Source: Bacillota bacterium
GTDB lineage: Bacteria > Bacillota > Clostridia > Tissierellales > Peptoniphilaceae
DNA length: 64,000 nt
Reading direction: 5' to 3'
Assembly (NCBI GenBank): GCA_023442775.1
Contig: JAEZXH010000018.1
Location: 310,001-374,000, forward strand
The translations under genes and the position numbers were made by a program. This document shows, one piece after another, positions 1 to 7,835 of this stretch; the first letter of the stretch is position 1, and each line of letters opens with the position of its first letter. The notes under the pieces are model-generated. The model was not told the origin of the DNA. It worked only from the letters and a program-made list of their open reading frames with translations, and did not search any database.

Positions 1-53
1 AGAAGTCGTTCCGCAGGGTTTTGTCTTTTTTCTTGTTTCGAAACTTCTGTCAT
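1..53 (-). CDS. N-terminal fragment of an unidentified protein (runs off the window)
   Basis: Only the first 17 residues are visible (MTEVSKQEKRQNPAERL), a charged soluble-looking N-terminus. The ATG is supported by a strong GGGAGGAGAAG Shine-Dalgarno sequence directly upstream and an extended -10 promoter about 50 nt further up. In clostridia the gene after efp and the CD1247-like gene is often an Asp23/Gls24 protein or nusB, but the visible residues are too few to choose. Function is not assigned. Confidence 0.55.
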   Translation of the reverse strand, partial: MTEVSKQEKRQNPAERL

Positions 54-100
54 CTTCTCCTCCCATCGAGCCATATGCTCGGTTGATGCATGATTCTATT

Positions 101-109
101 ATTATACCA
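101..109 (-). promoter_or_regulatory. Extended -10 promoter for the leftmost gene
   Basis: On the minus strand the sequence reads TGGTATAAT, a perfect -10 hexamer with the TGn extension. It lies between the upstream operon terminator and the start codon at 53. No convincing -35 is visible. The same TGGTATAAT string occurs ahead of the pilin operon. Confidence 0.55.
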
Positions 110-204
110 TAGGAGCAAGAAGTTCGGGAATTTCACAAGGTTTGAGGAGTCAAAGCACATGTCAAAATCCCCCGCCATCATCTTCCTCGTTTGACACAAA
201 CCCA

Positions 205-230
205 TAAAAAAAGACGGCCTAAGCCGTCTC
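205..230 (-). terminator. Terminator of the efp/CD1247-like operon
   Basis: On the minus strand a perfect 8-bp stem (AGACGGC core, loop TTAG) is followed by a run of seven T. It starts right after the TAA stop of the CD1247-like gene. Confidence 0.85.
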
Positions 231-587
231 TTATACCTCTTCGTCGAGAGTTTTGCCTTCTTCCAGGCAGTCTTCACAATCGCAGTCTTCGGAGCAACAG
301 GGGAACTCATCGAAATCTTCAAAGTCTTCGAGGAAATCGAGTTCGTCAAAATCTTCGTCATCCTCGGAAAACTCATCGTCATAGACGTAGGTTTCCAATT
401 CCCCAAGGTCCTCTTCCACAGCATCCACATAATCCGAAAGGCTTTCCATTTCCTCGGAGATTTCGGATACGGTGTCTTCCATGACTTCAATCAGTTGTAC
501 AAGGAGATCCCCTTCTCGAGAATCGCCAATCCCAAGGCCATCTGCGAGGCCTCGAAGATACGCCAGACGCTGTAAAATGTTCTCCAT
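231..587 (-). CDS. CD1247-type protein with acidic, cysteine-rich tail
   Basis: 118 residues. The N-terminal half (MENILQRLAYLRGLADG...) matches the N-terminal domain named after Clostridioides difficile CD1247, a helical segment found beside efp in many clostridia; its function is unknown. The C-terminal half is extremely acidic and ends in a cysteine cluster (PCCSEDCDCEDC, six Cys in about 12 residues), where many relatives carry a zinc-ribbon-like tail, so metal binding is an inference. The start has a strong AAGGAGG site. It lies 24 nt downstream of efp and ends at a terminator, so the two form one operon. Confidence 0.75.
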   Translation of the reverse strand: MENILQRLAYLRGLADGLGIGDSREGDLLVQLIEVMEDTVSEISEEMESLSDYVDAVEEDLGELETYVYDDEFSEDDEDFDELDFLEDFEDFDEFPCCSEDCDCEDCLEEGKTLDEEV

Positions 588-611
588 GATTCCTCCTTGC
601 CCACAAGAGGG

Positions 612-1169
612 TCAAACACGAGACATGTAGTCTCCAGTGCGCGTGTCGATACGGATGACGTCCCCAATGTTCACAAACAGGGGAACATTCAGGGTAAACC
701 CAGTCTCCACCGTTGCGGGCTTCGTTGCCCCAGAGGACGTATCACCCTTGAGCCCGGGCTCCGTGAAGGTGACTTCGAGCTCGACGAAGTTCGGAGGAGC
801 CACGCGGAAGGGCTTGCCATCATAGAAGTTGATGGTGGCCGTGTCATTTTCGCGGAGGAAGCTCATGGCTTCTTCCACACTCTCCCGCTCGAGAGGGATT
901 TGTTCGTAAGTTTCATTGTCCATGAAGTAGTAGAGCGTTCCGTCGTTGTAGAGATACTGCATTTCCTTAGTGAGAATCTCCGCTTTCTCATACTTTTCAG
1001 AGGGGTTGAAGGTCGTTTCCTTCGCACCACCGTTGATGACAGAGCGAATCTTCGCACGTACGAATGCGGCACCTTTGCCTGGTTTTACGTGTTGGAAATC
1101 CACCACTTCGTAGACATCTCCGTCCATGACGAAGGTCAAACCTTTTCGAAAATCACCTGCTGAAATCAT
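612..1169 (-). CDS. efp: Translation elongation factor P
   Basis: 185 residues, the usual EF-P length. EF-P binds ribosomes stalled at polyproline stretches and promotes peptide bond formation. The N-terminal KOW-like domain carries the conserved loop VKPGKGAAF, whose lysine tip reaches the peptidyl-transferase centre. The C-terminal signature [17 protein letters not shown] is intact. The ATG giving [10 protein letters not shown] was chosen over a longer frame because it has GGAGGAGGAATTT directly upstream and matches the family start. No modification enzyme is seen nearby. It is the first gene of an operon with the CD1247-like gene. Confidence 0.97.
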   Translation of the reverse strand: MISAGDFRKGLTFVMDGDVYEVVDFQHVKPGKGAAFVRAKIRSVINGGAKETTFNPSEKYEKAEILTKEMQYLYNDGTLYYFMDNETYEQIPLERESVEEAMSFLRENDTATINFYDGKPFRVAPPNFVELEVTFTEPGLKGDTSSGATKPATVETGFTLNVPLFVNIGDVIRIDTRTGDYMSRV

Positions 1170-1200
1170 AAATTCCTCCTCCAATTCTTCTTCGCTTCGT

Positions 1201-1230
1201 ATTATACCAAACCCCAGCACTCTGGGACAA
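1201..1230 (-). promoter_or_regulatory. efp promoter
   Basis: Minus strand: TTGTCC, 18-nt spacer, TATAAT. It ends about 30 nt before the efp start codon and sits in the short gap after the pilin-like operon. Confidence 0.75.
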
Positions 1231-1239
1231 GTCTAGGAT

Positions 1240-2121
1240 TTACTGATTAAAGTAATCGTGCGGTTCAAGTACAATCCCCTCCAGCCTCACATCGAAGAGA
1301 TCATCCCACATTCTCCCATTGTTGACAATCTGCTCAAAGCTGTAGGTCGCATCCCCACCAAACTCGTGTCCTTCTAAGAGCACTTTCCCGAAGACTTCAA
1401 TCGGCCCCTGACTTCTACCTCGTTCAAACCACAGTCCCTTATGTGTCAATCGAGCATTTGCCAGAATATCTCCATCATTGACCACCACCCCTTGATAGCC
1501 TACAGGCGTTTCTATGAAAAGAGTTCCCCGATTTTCGAGGATGATGCGCCGATACATGCTCGCCTGCGCCACGACTTCCCCTTCTCCTTCTGGGTTTAAG
1601 GTCTCAAAGATCAGATCCGTCCCCTCACGCCTTGCCTGAATCATTTGTCCTTCGCCAATGACAATCCATTCGTCGGAAGCTCCTGGGGTCCAATGAAATT
1701 CTTCAGGAAATCCCCCCTCGAGAACATAGGGTTCTTCGTCGTAGACAAAGGACTGATAGAGTCGTCCATTTCCTTCAATGATGGACGTCCCATTGTCTTT
1801 CAATGAGAGATGAAAAACCCCTTCTCTGGGCTGAATTTCTCCAAGGAGTTCCCTGCCCTTAGCGTAGTCCCTGAGCTTCCATTGCTTTTTCCCAAGCATT
1901 CTCCTCGACGTAGCGATGAATTGCTGTATCGTCTCTTCCTTTGTGGACCCGGTCCAAAAACTTCGGAGTTGACTCTCTTTTTCCACCCGTTCTTGCAAGA
2001 CTTCAAACCGACGGTTCAGAAGAATTTCAAGATGGAGTCTCCCCAGAACCTGCGCAAGGAGGAGTCCAAAAATTCCAATAAAGATGAGGACTACGATGAG
2101 GATGACGCCCTTCTTTTTCAT
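1240..2121 (-). CDS. GspK/PilX-like minor pseudopilin (last gene of H-I-J-K set)
   Basis: 293 residues. A short basic start (MKKKG) is followed by a hydrophobic helix of about 20 residues (VILIVVLIFIGIFGLLL), then a long soluble part rich in beta-prone and acidic segments. It has no canonical GFxLxE cleavage motif, but the G-V-I-L-I start and the position after three pseudopilins fit a GspK/PilX-type subunit, the largest minor pseudopilin, which caps the filament tip. Its ATG overlaps the stop of the previous gene (ATGA), with AGGTGATTCC as ribosome site. Family assignment rests on context and N-terminus, so it is moderate. Confidence 0.6.
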   Translation of the reverse strand: MKKKGVILIVVLIFIGIFGLLLAQVLGRLHLEILLNRRFEVLQERVEKESQLRSFWTGSTKEETIQQFIATSRRMLGKKQWKLRDYAKGRELLGEIQPREGVFHLSLKDNGTSIIEGNGRLYQSFVYDEEPYVLEGGFPEEFHWTPGASDEWIVIGEGQMIQARREGTDLIFETLNPEGEGEVVAQASMYRRIILENRGTLFIETPVGYQGVVVNDGDILANARLTHKGLWFERGRSQGPIEVFGKVLLEGHEFGGDATYSFEQIVNNGRMWDDLFDVRLEGIVLEPHDYFNQ

Positions 2122-2717
2122 GGAATCACCTGGACTTTCCCGCGGATTGCACGTTCTTTTGCAAGAAGATACGACTCCCCTTGCACTTCGACTCTCAACA
2201 CCCGCTCATCCATTGTCAGCTGAAAGTCTTCTACATCTCGCAAAAGCGCGGTCTTCCCATCGGGAATGGCAATATGACGAATCGGGACGACCTCGGTTTT
2301 ATCTGCATAGCGATAGAGAGTTTTTCCCTCGAGGCGATAGAGAACCCGGTGACGTTTCTTCTGCTTGTGGTCGACTTGTGTAAGGAAGACGGAGTTGCCA
2401 TCTGTGAAATATTCTTCTGTGGCATCAATCTCTTCGAGGATGTAGGAGAGTGCGTGTTCTGCTTCGACTTTCTGCATTTCATGCAGTCGCGTCTTACGCA
2501 CTTGGCGCATTTGGCTACTCAAAAGTGAGGAGACACTCAACATGATTATCGCAAAAATTCCAAGAGCCACCAAGACTTCAAGGAGTGTAAAACCGCGGCA
2601 CTTCCAAAGTCCCGTCGATCTCGAGGGATTTTCCCGAAGGCGCAATGGCTTGGAGATGAATGGTCTCAAGTCCTTCCCCCGCTTCCCTCGTTGATCGAAT
2701 TTGAATCGAAACACCAT
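2118..2717 (-). CDS. GspJ/PilW-like prepilin
   Basis: About 199 residues. The prepilin motif RGFTLLEVLVALGIFAI is clear: cleavage would fall after Gly and leave Phe+1 and Glu+5 on a hydrophobic helix. The remainder is a globular pilin domain of about 150 residues. The start is uncertain. ATG 2717 has GAGGTG seven nt upstream and is chosen, giving an unusually long leader of about 42 residues; a TTG at 2777 has no ribosome site. The 5' end lies inside the previous pseudopilin gene. Third in the H-I-J-K order, so probably part of the tip-initiating complex of a type IV pilus or T2SS-like machine. Confidence 0.75.
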   Translation of the reverse strand: MVFRFKFDQRGKRGKDLRPFISKPLRLRENPSRSTGLWKCRGFTLLEVLVALGIFAIIMLSVSSLLSSQMRQVRKTRLHEMQKVEAEHALSYILEEIDATEEYFTDGNSVFLTQVDHKQKKRHRVLYRLEGKTLYRYADKTEVVPIRHIAIPDGKTALLRDVEDFQLTMDERVLRVEVQGESYLLAKERAIRGKVQVIP

Positions 2718-3000
2718 CAACATGCACCTCAGAATGTAGGTCTCCTCCTGCAACAATCTCTTCCCACGATTGTTCAAGAGCTTTCACGAGAATTTTGTCT
2801 TCCAATTGCCTCTGCCTCATTGCCTGACGATTTTTCTCGATGGGAATCATAAGAAACAAACAGAGGGCCAAGAGACCCATCGCAACGAGAACTTCTAGAA
2901 GGCTCATTCCCTCGAAGCGAAGGAGAGTTCCTGGACGATTAGGGTTTTTCCTTGGTGACGAGCCGAACCCGCCCCGTAACCGGCGATACCACAAATTCAT
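2578..3000 (-). CDS. GspI/PilV-like prepilin
   Basis: 140 residues. The prepilin motif EGMSLLEVLVAMGLLALCLFLM places a processing site after Gly31, with Met+1 and Glu+5. A small globular domain follows. The ATG at 3000 has GGAAGGAAGAAGG upstream and overlaps the preceding gene by about 60 nt. No ATG, GTG or TTG occurs in frame between the end of the previous gene and the motif, so the long basic leader appears genuine. Small size and position second in the set fit GspI/PilV, the minor pseudopilin thought to start pilus assembly. Confidence 0.75.
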   Translation of the reverse strand: MNLWYRRLRGGFGSSPRKNPNRPGTLLRFEGMSLLEVLVAMGLLALCLFLMIPIEKNRQAMRQRQLEDKILVKALEQSWEEIVAGGDLHSEVHVDGVSIQIRSTREAGEGLETIHLQAIAPSGKSLEIDGTLEVPRFYTP

Positions 3001-3373
3001 AGCGCCTTCTTCCTTCCATCATCAAAACCCCTGCACTATGCCCCTCTGTACGCCCCTTCTTTGTAAATGCAACCGTAGATAAAGGGCTACCCGGGGAGAG
3101 ATGAATCTGCTTAAGAACAATCTCGTCCACCACTTTCCCCTCCACGAGGATGTTGGCTCTTCCCTCTTGAATCTGTAGGGCAACAGGCTTCGCTCCAGTA
3201 AGAGCATCCCTTCTCGCAATCCGAAGCGCATCATAGAGACTCTCCACCTCTTGTTGTTCTTGGACCTTGCCCAATACATCGAAGCGCCAGAGAGTCACCG
3301 TGAGTAACATCCCAAAGATTCCCAGAACAATCAAGAGTTCCAGGAGACTAAACCCACTACATCTTTTCATCAT
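2939..3373 (-). CDS. GspH/FimT-like prepilin
   Basis: 144 residues. It has a typical short leader (MMKRCSG) and prepilin motif GFSLLELLIVLGIFGML with Glu+5, followed by a GspH-like pattern (YDALRIARRDALTGAKPVAL) in which a helix leads into a beta-rich C-terminal domain. Its start overlaps the stop of the membrane-anchored gene upstream (CCATGATG). First pseudopilin of the set. The assembly ATPase, inner membrane platform protein and prepilin peptidase are not in this window, so the parent machine must be encoded elsewhere. Confidence 0.8.
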   Translation of the reverse strand: MMKRCSGFSLLELLIVLGIFGMLLTVTLWRFDVLGKVQEQQEVESLYDALRIARRDALTGAKPVALQIQEGRANILVEGKVVDEIVLKQIHLSPGSPLSTVAFTKKGRTEGHSAGVLMMEGRRRYEFVVSPVTGRVRLVTKEKP

Positions 3374-4410
3374 GGCGTGGAATCCATAAGAATCGCGGGA
3401 CCATTGATGTTCCATTGAACGATGCCCTTCTTCGGAAATATCGCCTTGACGCCAAAGAGTTGTCCTTCCTGAGGGTTCAAAGCGACAAAAGACTTAGATG
3501 AGTCCACTCTCGTTTCGATGATGGTGCCATCCCTTCCAAGAGAGAGGGCGAGGATCTCCTCGGGAAGGATGGAGAAATCCATCTGCATGGAAAGACCTTG
3601 ACCTTCCTCCAACGGGTCCCAATCGAGAATTGCTTCCCTCTCCACCCCGTCTGGGGCCTCCCTCACGAGAAGGGTGACCTGATTCTCATCGACCACGTGT
3701 GGAGCTGGGAGAAGCGTCGTGTATTGGGTGCTGAGATTCAACTCGGAGAGCTTAAGCTCTTGTGTTTTCTCCAGAACTTGGCCTGGTGAAGCAGGAAGTA
3801 TGTTCGTGACCTTCTCCGTCAACTTCGTATGGTCTTTTCGCCCTACTTGTTTCACAGGGGCCTTCTTCGAGGGAATTGGTGGAGCAGGGTTCATAGACAC
3901 TTGCTGTTTTACGACGTTCTTGGGAGCCGTTTTCTGAGGCGAAGGCTTCTGAGGTGATGGTTTTTGTTGGACAATGATGGGGTTCGCCTGAACTTTCTCA
4001 CTCTCGTTCTCGGACTCTGGGTCTTTCGGGGAGTAGGTGGCTACTTTTTTAGGAGGAAAAGCGAAGGCGAGCCGATACAACTCTTCCTCGTCCTTGTAGT
4101 CGTAGCTCACAGACTTTAGGGGAGAGCCTCGGAGGAGTTCTTCAAGATGAATGGGGTGACTCGTTGGTCGAAACTCAACATTCCACGTGCCATCTTTCCA
4201 TTCATCGGAGAGGATGTTCCCTCGACGAGTCAGGACTCCGCGGACGCGTTGCTCCGACCATTCTAGATCTTCTTGAATTTCCGGATTCGCAACAGCCTCC
4301 GGTCCAGAAAAGATAATGCTGTAGGCAGCGACGATGATCAGACAAAGGGCAAAGGTGGAGAGGATGCGCTCTCGCGTCGTCCATTGTCGATAGTGTCCTA
4401 ATAAATTCAT
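3370..4410 (-). CDS. Membrane-anchored proline-rich protein heading the pseudopilin operon
   Basis: 346 residues. A cytoplasmic N-terminus of about 17 residues, one membrane helix (residues about 18-36, ILSTFALCLIIVAAYSIIF) and a long extracytoplasmic part. Residues about 140-190 form a low-complexity Pro/Lys/Gln linker containing repeated KPSPQ units. A C-terminal domain of about 120 residues ends NGPAILMDSTP. Single anchor, linker and distal domain resemble PilO/PilP/GspC assembly-platform proteins, but I see no diagnostic motif, so only a role in pilus or pseudopilus assembly is inferred. Good ribosome site (GAGGAGGTGATGGA) and extended -10 promoter upstream. Confidence 0.6.
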   Translation of the reverse strand: MNLLGHYRQWTTRERILSTFALCLIIVAAYSIIFSGPEAVANPEIQEDLEWSEQRVRGVLTRRGNILSDEWKDGTWNVEFRPTSHPIHLEELLRGSPLKSVSYDYKDEEELYRLAFAFPPKKVATYSPKDPESENESEKVQANPIIVQQKPSPQKPSPQKTAPKNVVKQQVSMNPAPPIPSKKAPVKQVGRKDHTKLTEKVTNILPASPGQVLEKTQELKLSELNLSTQYTTLLPAPHVVDENQVTLLVREAPDGVEREAILDWDPLEEGQGLSMQMDFSILPEEILALSLGRDGTIIETRVDSSKSFVALNPQEGQLFGVKAIFPKKGIVQWNINGPAILMDSTP

Positions 4411-4431
4411 TCCATCACCTCCTCTTTGAGA

Positions 4432-4440
4432 ATTATACCA
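4432..4440 (-). promoter_or_regulatory. Extended -10 promoter of the pseudopilin operon
   Basis: Minus strand TGGTATAAT, about 22 nt before the ATG at 4410. The -35 region is poor, as expected for a TGn-type promoter. It is back to back with a plus-strand promoter in a gap of about 95 nt. Confidence 0.6.
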
Positions 4441-4476
4441 TGTTTTTAGTCTTTTTAGAGGTTTCCTTCTCCAATG

Positions 4477-4485
4477 TGTTACAAT
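4477..4485 (+). promoter_or_regulatory. Extended -10 promoter of the RNase H-like/symporter operon
   Basis: Plus strand TGTTACAAT. Initiation would fall near 4492, exactly at the AAGGAGGTGAT ribosome site, giving a very short leader. This limits where translation of the following gene can begin. Confidence 0.5.
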
Positions 4486-4505
4486 CTCTTTAAGGAGGTG
4501 ATGTT

Positions 4506-5393
4506 ATCCTACGAGTCATCGAAACACTGGACCGACCAAGCTCTTCGCCTTTTGCGCTAATTTCTCTTCGTACTGGTGGCTTCTCTCCAAAACACCATCC
4601 CATCATCGGCGCATCCATTGCCTTTGGCGACGAGCGGCATCTCTTCTTTGCTCCGACCCCGGAAGACGAAGCATCACTTCTTGAGGAGATGACCCACTTT
4701 CTTCAAGAAGAGGTCTGCATACCCCTTGCTCTTCAGAGCCGTCGTTTTTCTCAGCCATTCCTTCAAGAGAGGTGTCTTTCCTATCGCATGCCGATTCCTC
4801 CCGCGTTGGCAGACATAAGTGAAGCCCTTCTCCTGCATCAAGAATTTTCTACTCGAGGAGTCAATCGCAAGGCTCTAGAAGAGTACTTTTCCCTTCCTCC
4901 CTTGCCCCTCTCCATCCAAGAAGAGCAACGTCTTCTCCTTGAGATTCAACAGAGAAATTGTCCCGAGGAGAAGTTTCTTCTGCAACTGCGTGGGGCGAGT
5001 CTCTGGATGGAGTCTCTCTTTGAAAAGGCAGAGGATCACCTTTCCTCTCTTCTTCTAGAGCGTTCACCCCTCATCTTCATCCACCGCCTCCACTTGAAAG
5101 GCAATTCTCTATACGGCGAGGGCATTCACCGAGTAGCCCAGTCTTTCTTTTGTTTTGATGATGGGCTCAGCTGGACAGGAGACCAGGAGACCGGGCTTTT
5201 CTCGTTCTCATTTCCCATAGAGACTCTCCCCTACGACGCCGAACACTCTCTGAGTTTTCTTCGTGGGGTAGAAAATCCCTCGCCAGTCTCCTTCCCGATT
5301 CCGAATCATATCCTGCCCATCGCCTACGATCACACCCTTCTCCTTCCTCAGATTTTCGCCTATCTCAGGGAGAAAATCTCCCATATTCTATGA
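4506..5393 (+). CDS. Degenerate RNase H-like (YprB-type) protein, apparent ATC start
   Basis: About 295 residues. An open frame of coding character runs from a stop at 4491 and contains no ATG, GTG or TTG until Met at 4689. Residues about 19-62 (ISLRTGGFSPKHHPIIGASIAF ... FAPTPEDEASLLEEMTHFL) line up with the exonuclease domain of YprB-type RNase H-like proteins, where the metal-binding motif reads D-I-E-T-T-G-L-S-P. Here Asp and Glu are replaced, so nuclease activity is doubtful. A near-perfect AAGGAGGTGAT site lies seven nt before an ATC codon, taken as the start. The downstream symporter follows after 10 nt, so they are co-transcribed. Family call is tentative. Confidence 0.5.
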   Translation: MLRVIETLDRPSSSPFALISLRTGGFSPKHHPIIGASIAFGDERHLFFAPTPEDEASLLEEMTHFLQEEVCIPLALQSRRFSQPFLQERCLSYRMPIPPALADISEALLLHQEFSTRGVNRKALEEYFSLPPLPLSIQEEQRLLLEIQQRNCPEEKFLLQLRGASLWMESLFEKAEDHLSSLLLERSPLIFIHRLHLKGNSLYGEGIHRVAQSFFCFDDGLSWTGDQETGLFSFSFPIETLPYDAEHSLSFLRGVENPSPVSFPIPNHILPIAYDHTLLLPQIFAYLREKISHIL

Positions 5394-5403
5394 AAGGAAG
5401 CCT

Positions 5404-6573
5404 ATGAAACTCAAAGATTCCTTAATCCTCAAGCTCATCCTTGGTGTCGTCCTTGGGATCCTTTCGGGTCTCATCGCAAATGAATCCGTCATCCAGGTCA
5501 TCCTCACCGTCAAACAGATTCTCGGCCAAATGATTTTCTTCATGGTCCCCTTGATTATCGTCGCATTTATCACCCCTTCGATTGCCGATCTAAAGGGAAA
5601 TGCAAGCAAGCTCCTTGCGGGGGCGCTCTCCGTCTCCTATCTCTCGAGCGTTGGCGCAGCTCTCATGAGTGCCTTCGCAGGGTACCTTCTCATCCCCATG
5701 ATGCACATCACCTCGAATCCAGCGGGGTTAAAGGAACTGCCGAAACTCGTCTTTGAGCTCAGCATCCCCGCTCTCATGCCTGTTATGAGCGCGCTCTTTG
5801 CCTCCATCGTCTTGGGACTTGCCATCATCTGGACCAATGCAGAGGGAGTCAACCGCCTTCTCCACGAATTCAACGGCATGGTCCTTGAAATCGTCCGGCG
5901 CATTGTCATCCCCATCCTCCCCTTCTTCATTTACACCACCTTCGCCGGACTCGCCTACGAGGGCGGAATCATTCACCAGCTCCCCGTCTTCCTCAAGGTC
6001 GTCGTCATTGTCATGGTGGGCCACTTTATCTGGCTTGCTCTCCTCTACGCCATCGGCGGAGCCCTCACGAAGAAAAACCCGAAAGATGTCTTTCGCCACT
6101 ATGGCCCCGCCTATCTCACTGCGCTGGGCACTATGAGTAGTGCGGCGACTCTTCCCGTTGCCCTCTCTTGCGCACGGAAGAGCTCTATCCTCGATCCCAA
6201 GATTCGCGACTTTACCATTCCCATCTGCTCCACCATCCACCTCTGCGGATCGGTGCTTACGGAAGTCTTTTTCGTCATGACCGTCTCCAAGGTCCTCTAT
6301 GGAGAGTTGCCCAGTGTCACCGCCATGCTTCTCTTCATCCTCCTTCTCGGCATCTTTGCCATCGGTGCCCCTGGAATTCCAGGGGGAACGGTCATGGCTT
6401 CTCTCGGTCTCATCACCGGAATCCTCGGCTTTGACGACACGGGGGTCGCCCTTATGCTCACCATCTTCGCATTGCAGGACAGTTTTGGAACTGCTTGTAA
6501 CATCACGGGAGATGGGGCCATTGCCTTGATTCTCACGGGACTCTTTGGAGAAAATGGGAAATCTCTCCAATAA
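5404..6573 (+). CDS. Dicarboxylate/amino acid:cation symporter (DAACS family)
   Basis: 389 residues, almost entirely hydrophobic helices, fitting the eight-helix, two-hairpin-loop fold of Na+- or H+-coupled glutamate/aspartate/dicarboxylate carriers. Family marks are visible: GTMSSAATLPVAL in the first hairpin (SSxAT type) and a C-terminal block with PGIPGG and NITGDGA, the substrate/cation site. Substrate (glutamate, aspartate, serine/threonine or C4-dicarboxylate) cannot be decided from the motifs. Good AAAGGAAG ribosome site. Followed at once by a terminator. Amino-acid uptake suits an amino-acid fermenter. Confidence 0.9.
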   Translation: MKLKDSLILKLILGVVLGILSGLIANESVIQVILTVKQILGQMIFFMVPLIIVAFITPSIADLKGNASKLLAGALSVSYLSSVGAALMSAFAGYLLIPMMHITSNPAGLKELPKLVFELSIPALMPVMSALFASIVLGLAIIWTNAEGVNRLLHEFNGMVLEIVRRIVIPILPFFIYTTFAGLAYEGGIIHQLPVFLKVVVIVMVGHFIWLALLYAIGGALTKKNPKDVFRHYGPAYLTALGTMSSAATLPVALSCARKSSILDPKIRDFTIPICSTIHLCGSVLTEVFFVMTVSKVLYGELPSVTAMLLFILLLGIFAIGAPGIPGGTVMASLGLITGILGFDDTGVALMLTIFALQDSFGTACNITGDGAIALILTGLFGENGKSLQ

Positions 6574-6607
6574 AAAAGAACCCTCATTAGAGGGCTCTTT
6601 TTTTTTG
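6572..6607. terminator. Bidirectional terminator between symporter and flavodiiron genes
   Basis: AGAACCCT and AGGGCTCT form an 8-bp stem with one mismatch around CATTAG, flanked by an A-run on one side and nine T on the other. It can serve both converging genes. Confidence 0.85.
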
Positions 6608-6608
6608 T

Positions 6609-7820
6609 TTACTTGCTCTTTTCCATGCTTTCGACGATGGCGTCGGCCATGGAGTCGAGTTCGGATTCATCGTATTCGTTGAGGGAGGAGCTGACCGTCA
6701 CGCGCTCAGGAAGGACGTCCATCAGCTTCAATTCGTTGTCGAGGAATTCTTCCATCAAGTCCCCAGACTTGGGAGCCCAAGAACCATTCTCCAAGAGTGC
6801 AACAGTGCGATTCTGGAGATTCAAGGCCTTCATGTCCATGAGGAAGTTGTGCATGAGAGGATAGATTCCAAGGTTGTAAGTGCAGGAACTGAGGACGATA
6901 TGGCTCAGGCGGAAAGCTTCGCTGATCAAGTAGGACACATGGGTGTTGGAGACGTCGTAGAGATGGACGTTGGTCACCCCGCGTTCCACGAGTTTCGTGG
7001 CGAGAGCTTGCGCAGCGTATTCCGTATTGCCATACATACTTGCATAAGCAATCATGACGCCCTTTTCTTCGGGCTCATAGCGGCTCCACTTGTCGTATTT
7101 GTCGATAAGGTAGCCAAAATCATTTCTCCAGATGGGTCCGTGGAGTGGGCAAATCATCTTGATATCGATGGTGGAGGCCTTCTTCAAGAGAGCTTGAACG
7201 AAGGGACCGTACTTGCCAACGATGTTGGTGTAATAACGGCGTGCATCGTCAATCCAGTCGCGGTCAAAGTTCACTTCATCGTTGAAGAGTTTGCCGTCGA
7301 GGGCGCCGAAGGAACCAAAGGCGTCAGCGGAGAAGAGGACGCCATTGGTGGTGTCGAAGGAGACCATGGCTTCGGGCCAGTGGACCATTGGAGCTTCCAC
7401 GAAGACGATGTTGTGGGCACCAAAGCTCATGGAGTCGCCTTCTGCCACTTCGATTTCACGTCCATCGACGTCGAAACCGAATTGACGCATGAGCATAAAG
7501 GATTTTTCCGTGCTGATGACCTTGGCGTTGGGATAGCGAATGAGGATTTCTTCAAGGCTACCACCGTGGTCGGGTTCCATGTGGTTGACGACCACATAGT
7601 CGAGGTCTCTTCCATCGAGGACGTGTTCCACATTGGAGAGGAAATCACGACAGATGGACCAGTCCACAGTGTCGAAGAGGACCGTCTTCTCGTCTAAAAG
7701 CACATAGGCGTTGTAGCTGACGCCACGGGGAATCGGATGGATATTTTCAAAGAGTGCCAGGCGGTGGTCATTGCCCCCGACCCAATAGAGATCTTCCGTT
7801 ACTTTACGCACGCAATACAT
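6609..7820 (-). CDS. Class A flavodiiron protein (FprA; rubredoxin:oxygen/NO oxidoreductase)
   Basis: 403 residues. The N-terminal metallo-beta-lactamase-like domain carries the full diiron ligand set: H80-x-E82-x-D84-H85, H147, D166 and H227 (motifs NHMEPDHGG, MVHWPEAM, SADAFG, CPLHGPIW). From about residue 255 a flavodoxin domain begins with the FMN phosphate loop ASMYGNTE. Such enzymes reduce O2 to water, or NO to N2O, with electrons from reduced rubredoxin. The gene lies 15 nt after an acyl-CoA dehydrogenase/ETF/rubredoxin fusion, and both share one promoter and one terminator, so the fused rubredoxin is the obvious electron donor (inference). Confidence 0.95.
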   Translation of the reverse strand: MYCVRKVTEDLYWVGGNDHRLALFENIHPIPRGVSYNAYVLLDEKTVLFDTVDWSICRDFLSNVEHVLDGRDLDYVVVNHMEPDHGGSLEEILIRYPNAKVISTEKSFMLMRQFGFDVDGREIEVAEGDSMSFGAHNIVFVEAPMVHWPEAMVSFDTTNGVLFSADAFGSFGALDGKLFNDEVNFDRDWIDDARRYYTNIVGKYGPFVQALLKKASTIDIKMICPLHGPIWRNDFGYLIDKYDKWSRYEPEEKGVMIAYASMYGNTEYAAQALATKLVERGVTNVHLYDVSNTHVSYLISEAFRLSHIVLSSCTYNLGIYPLMHNFLMDMKALNLQNRTVALLENGSWAPKSGDLMEEFLDNELKLMDVLPERVTVSSSLNEYDESELDSMADAIVESMEKSK

Positions 7821-7835
7821 GGTTGATCCTCCTCA

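Noticed and set aside
2118..2777. An ATT codon at 2735 behind GGAGGAG as start of the GspJ-like gene
   Set aside because: The GGAGGAG lies in coding sequence of the previous gene, and ATG 2717 has its own GAGGTG at good spacing.
3880..3990. Direct repeats (KPSPQ units) in the anchored proline-rich gene as a tandem repeat locus
   Set aside because: Only a few short in-frame units, consistent with a low-complexity protein linker; no CRISPR-like spacing.
4501..4560. Short frame ATG TTA TCC... directly after the AAGGAGG site
   Set aside because: It stops after 19 codons, the ATG is only two nt from the GGAGG core, and the coding pattern continues in another frame. An indel error that would join them cannot be excluded.
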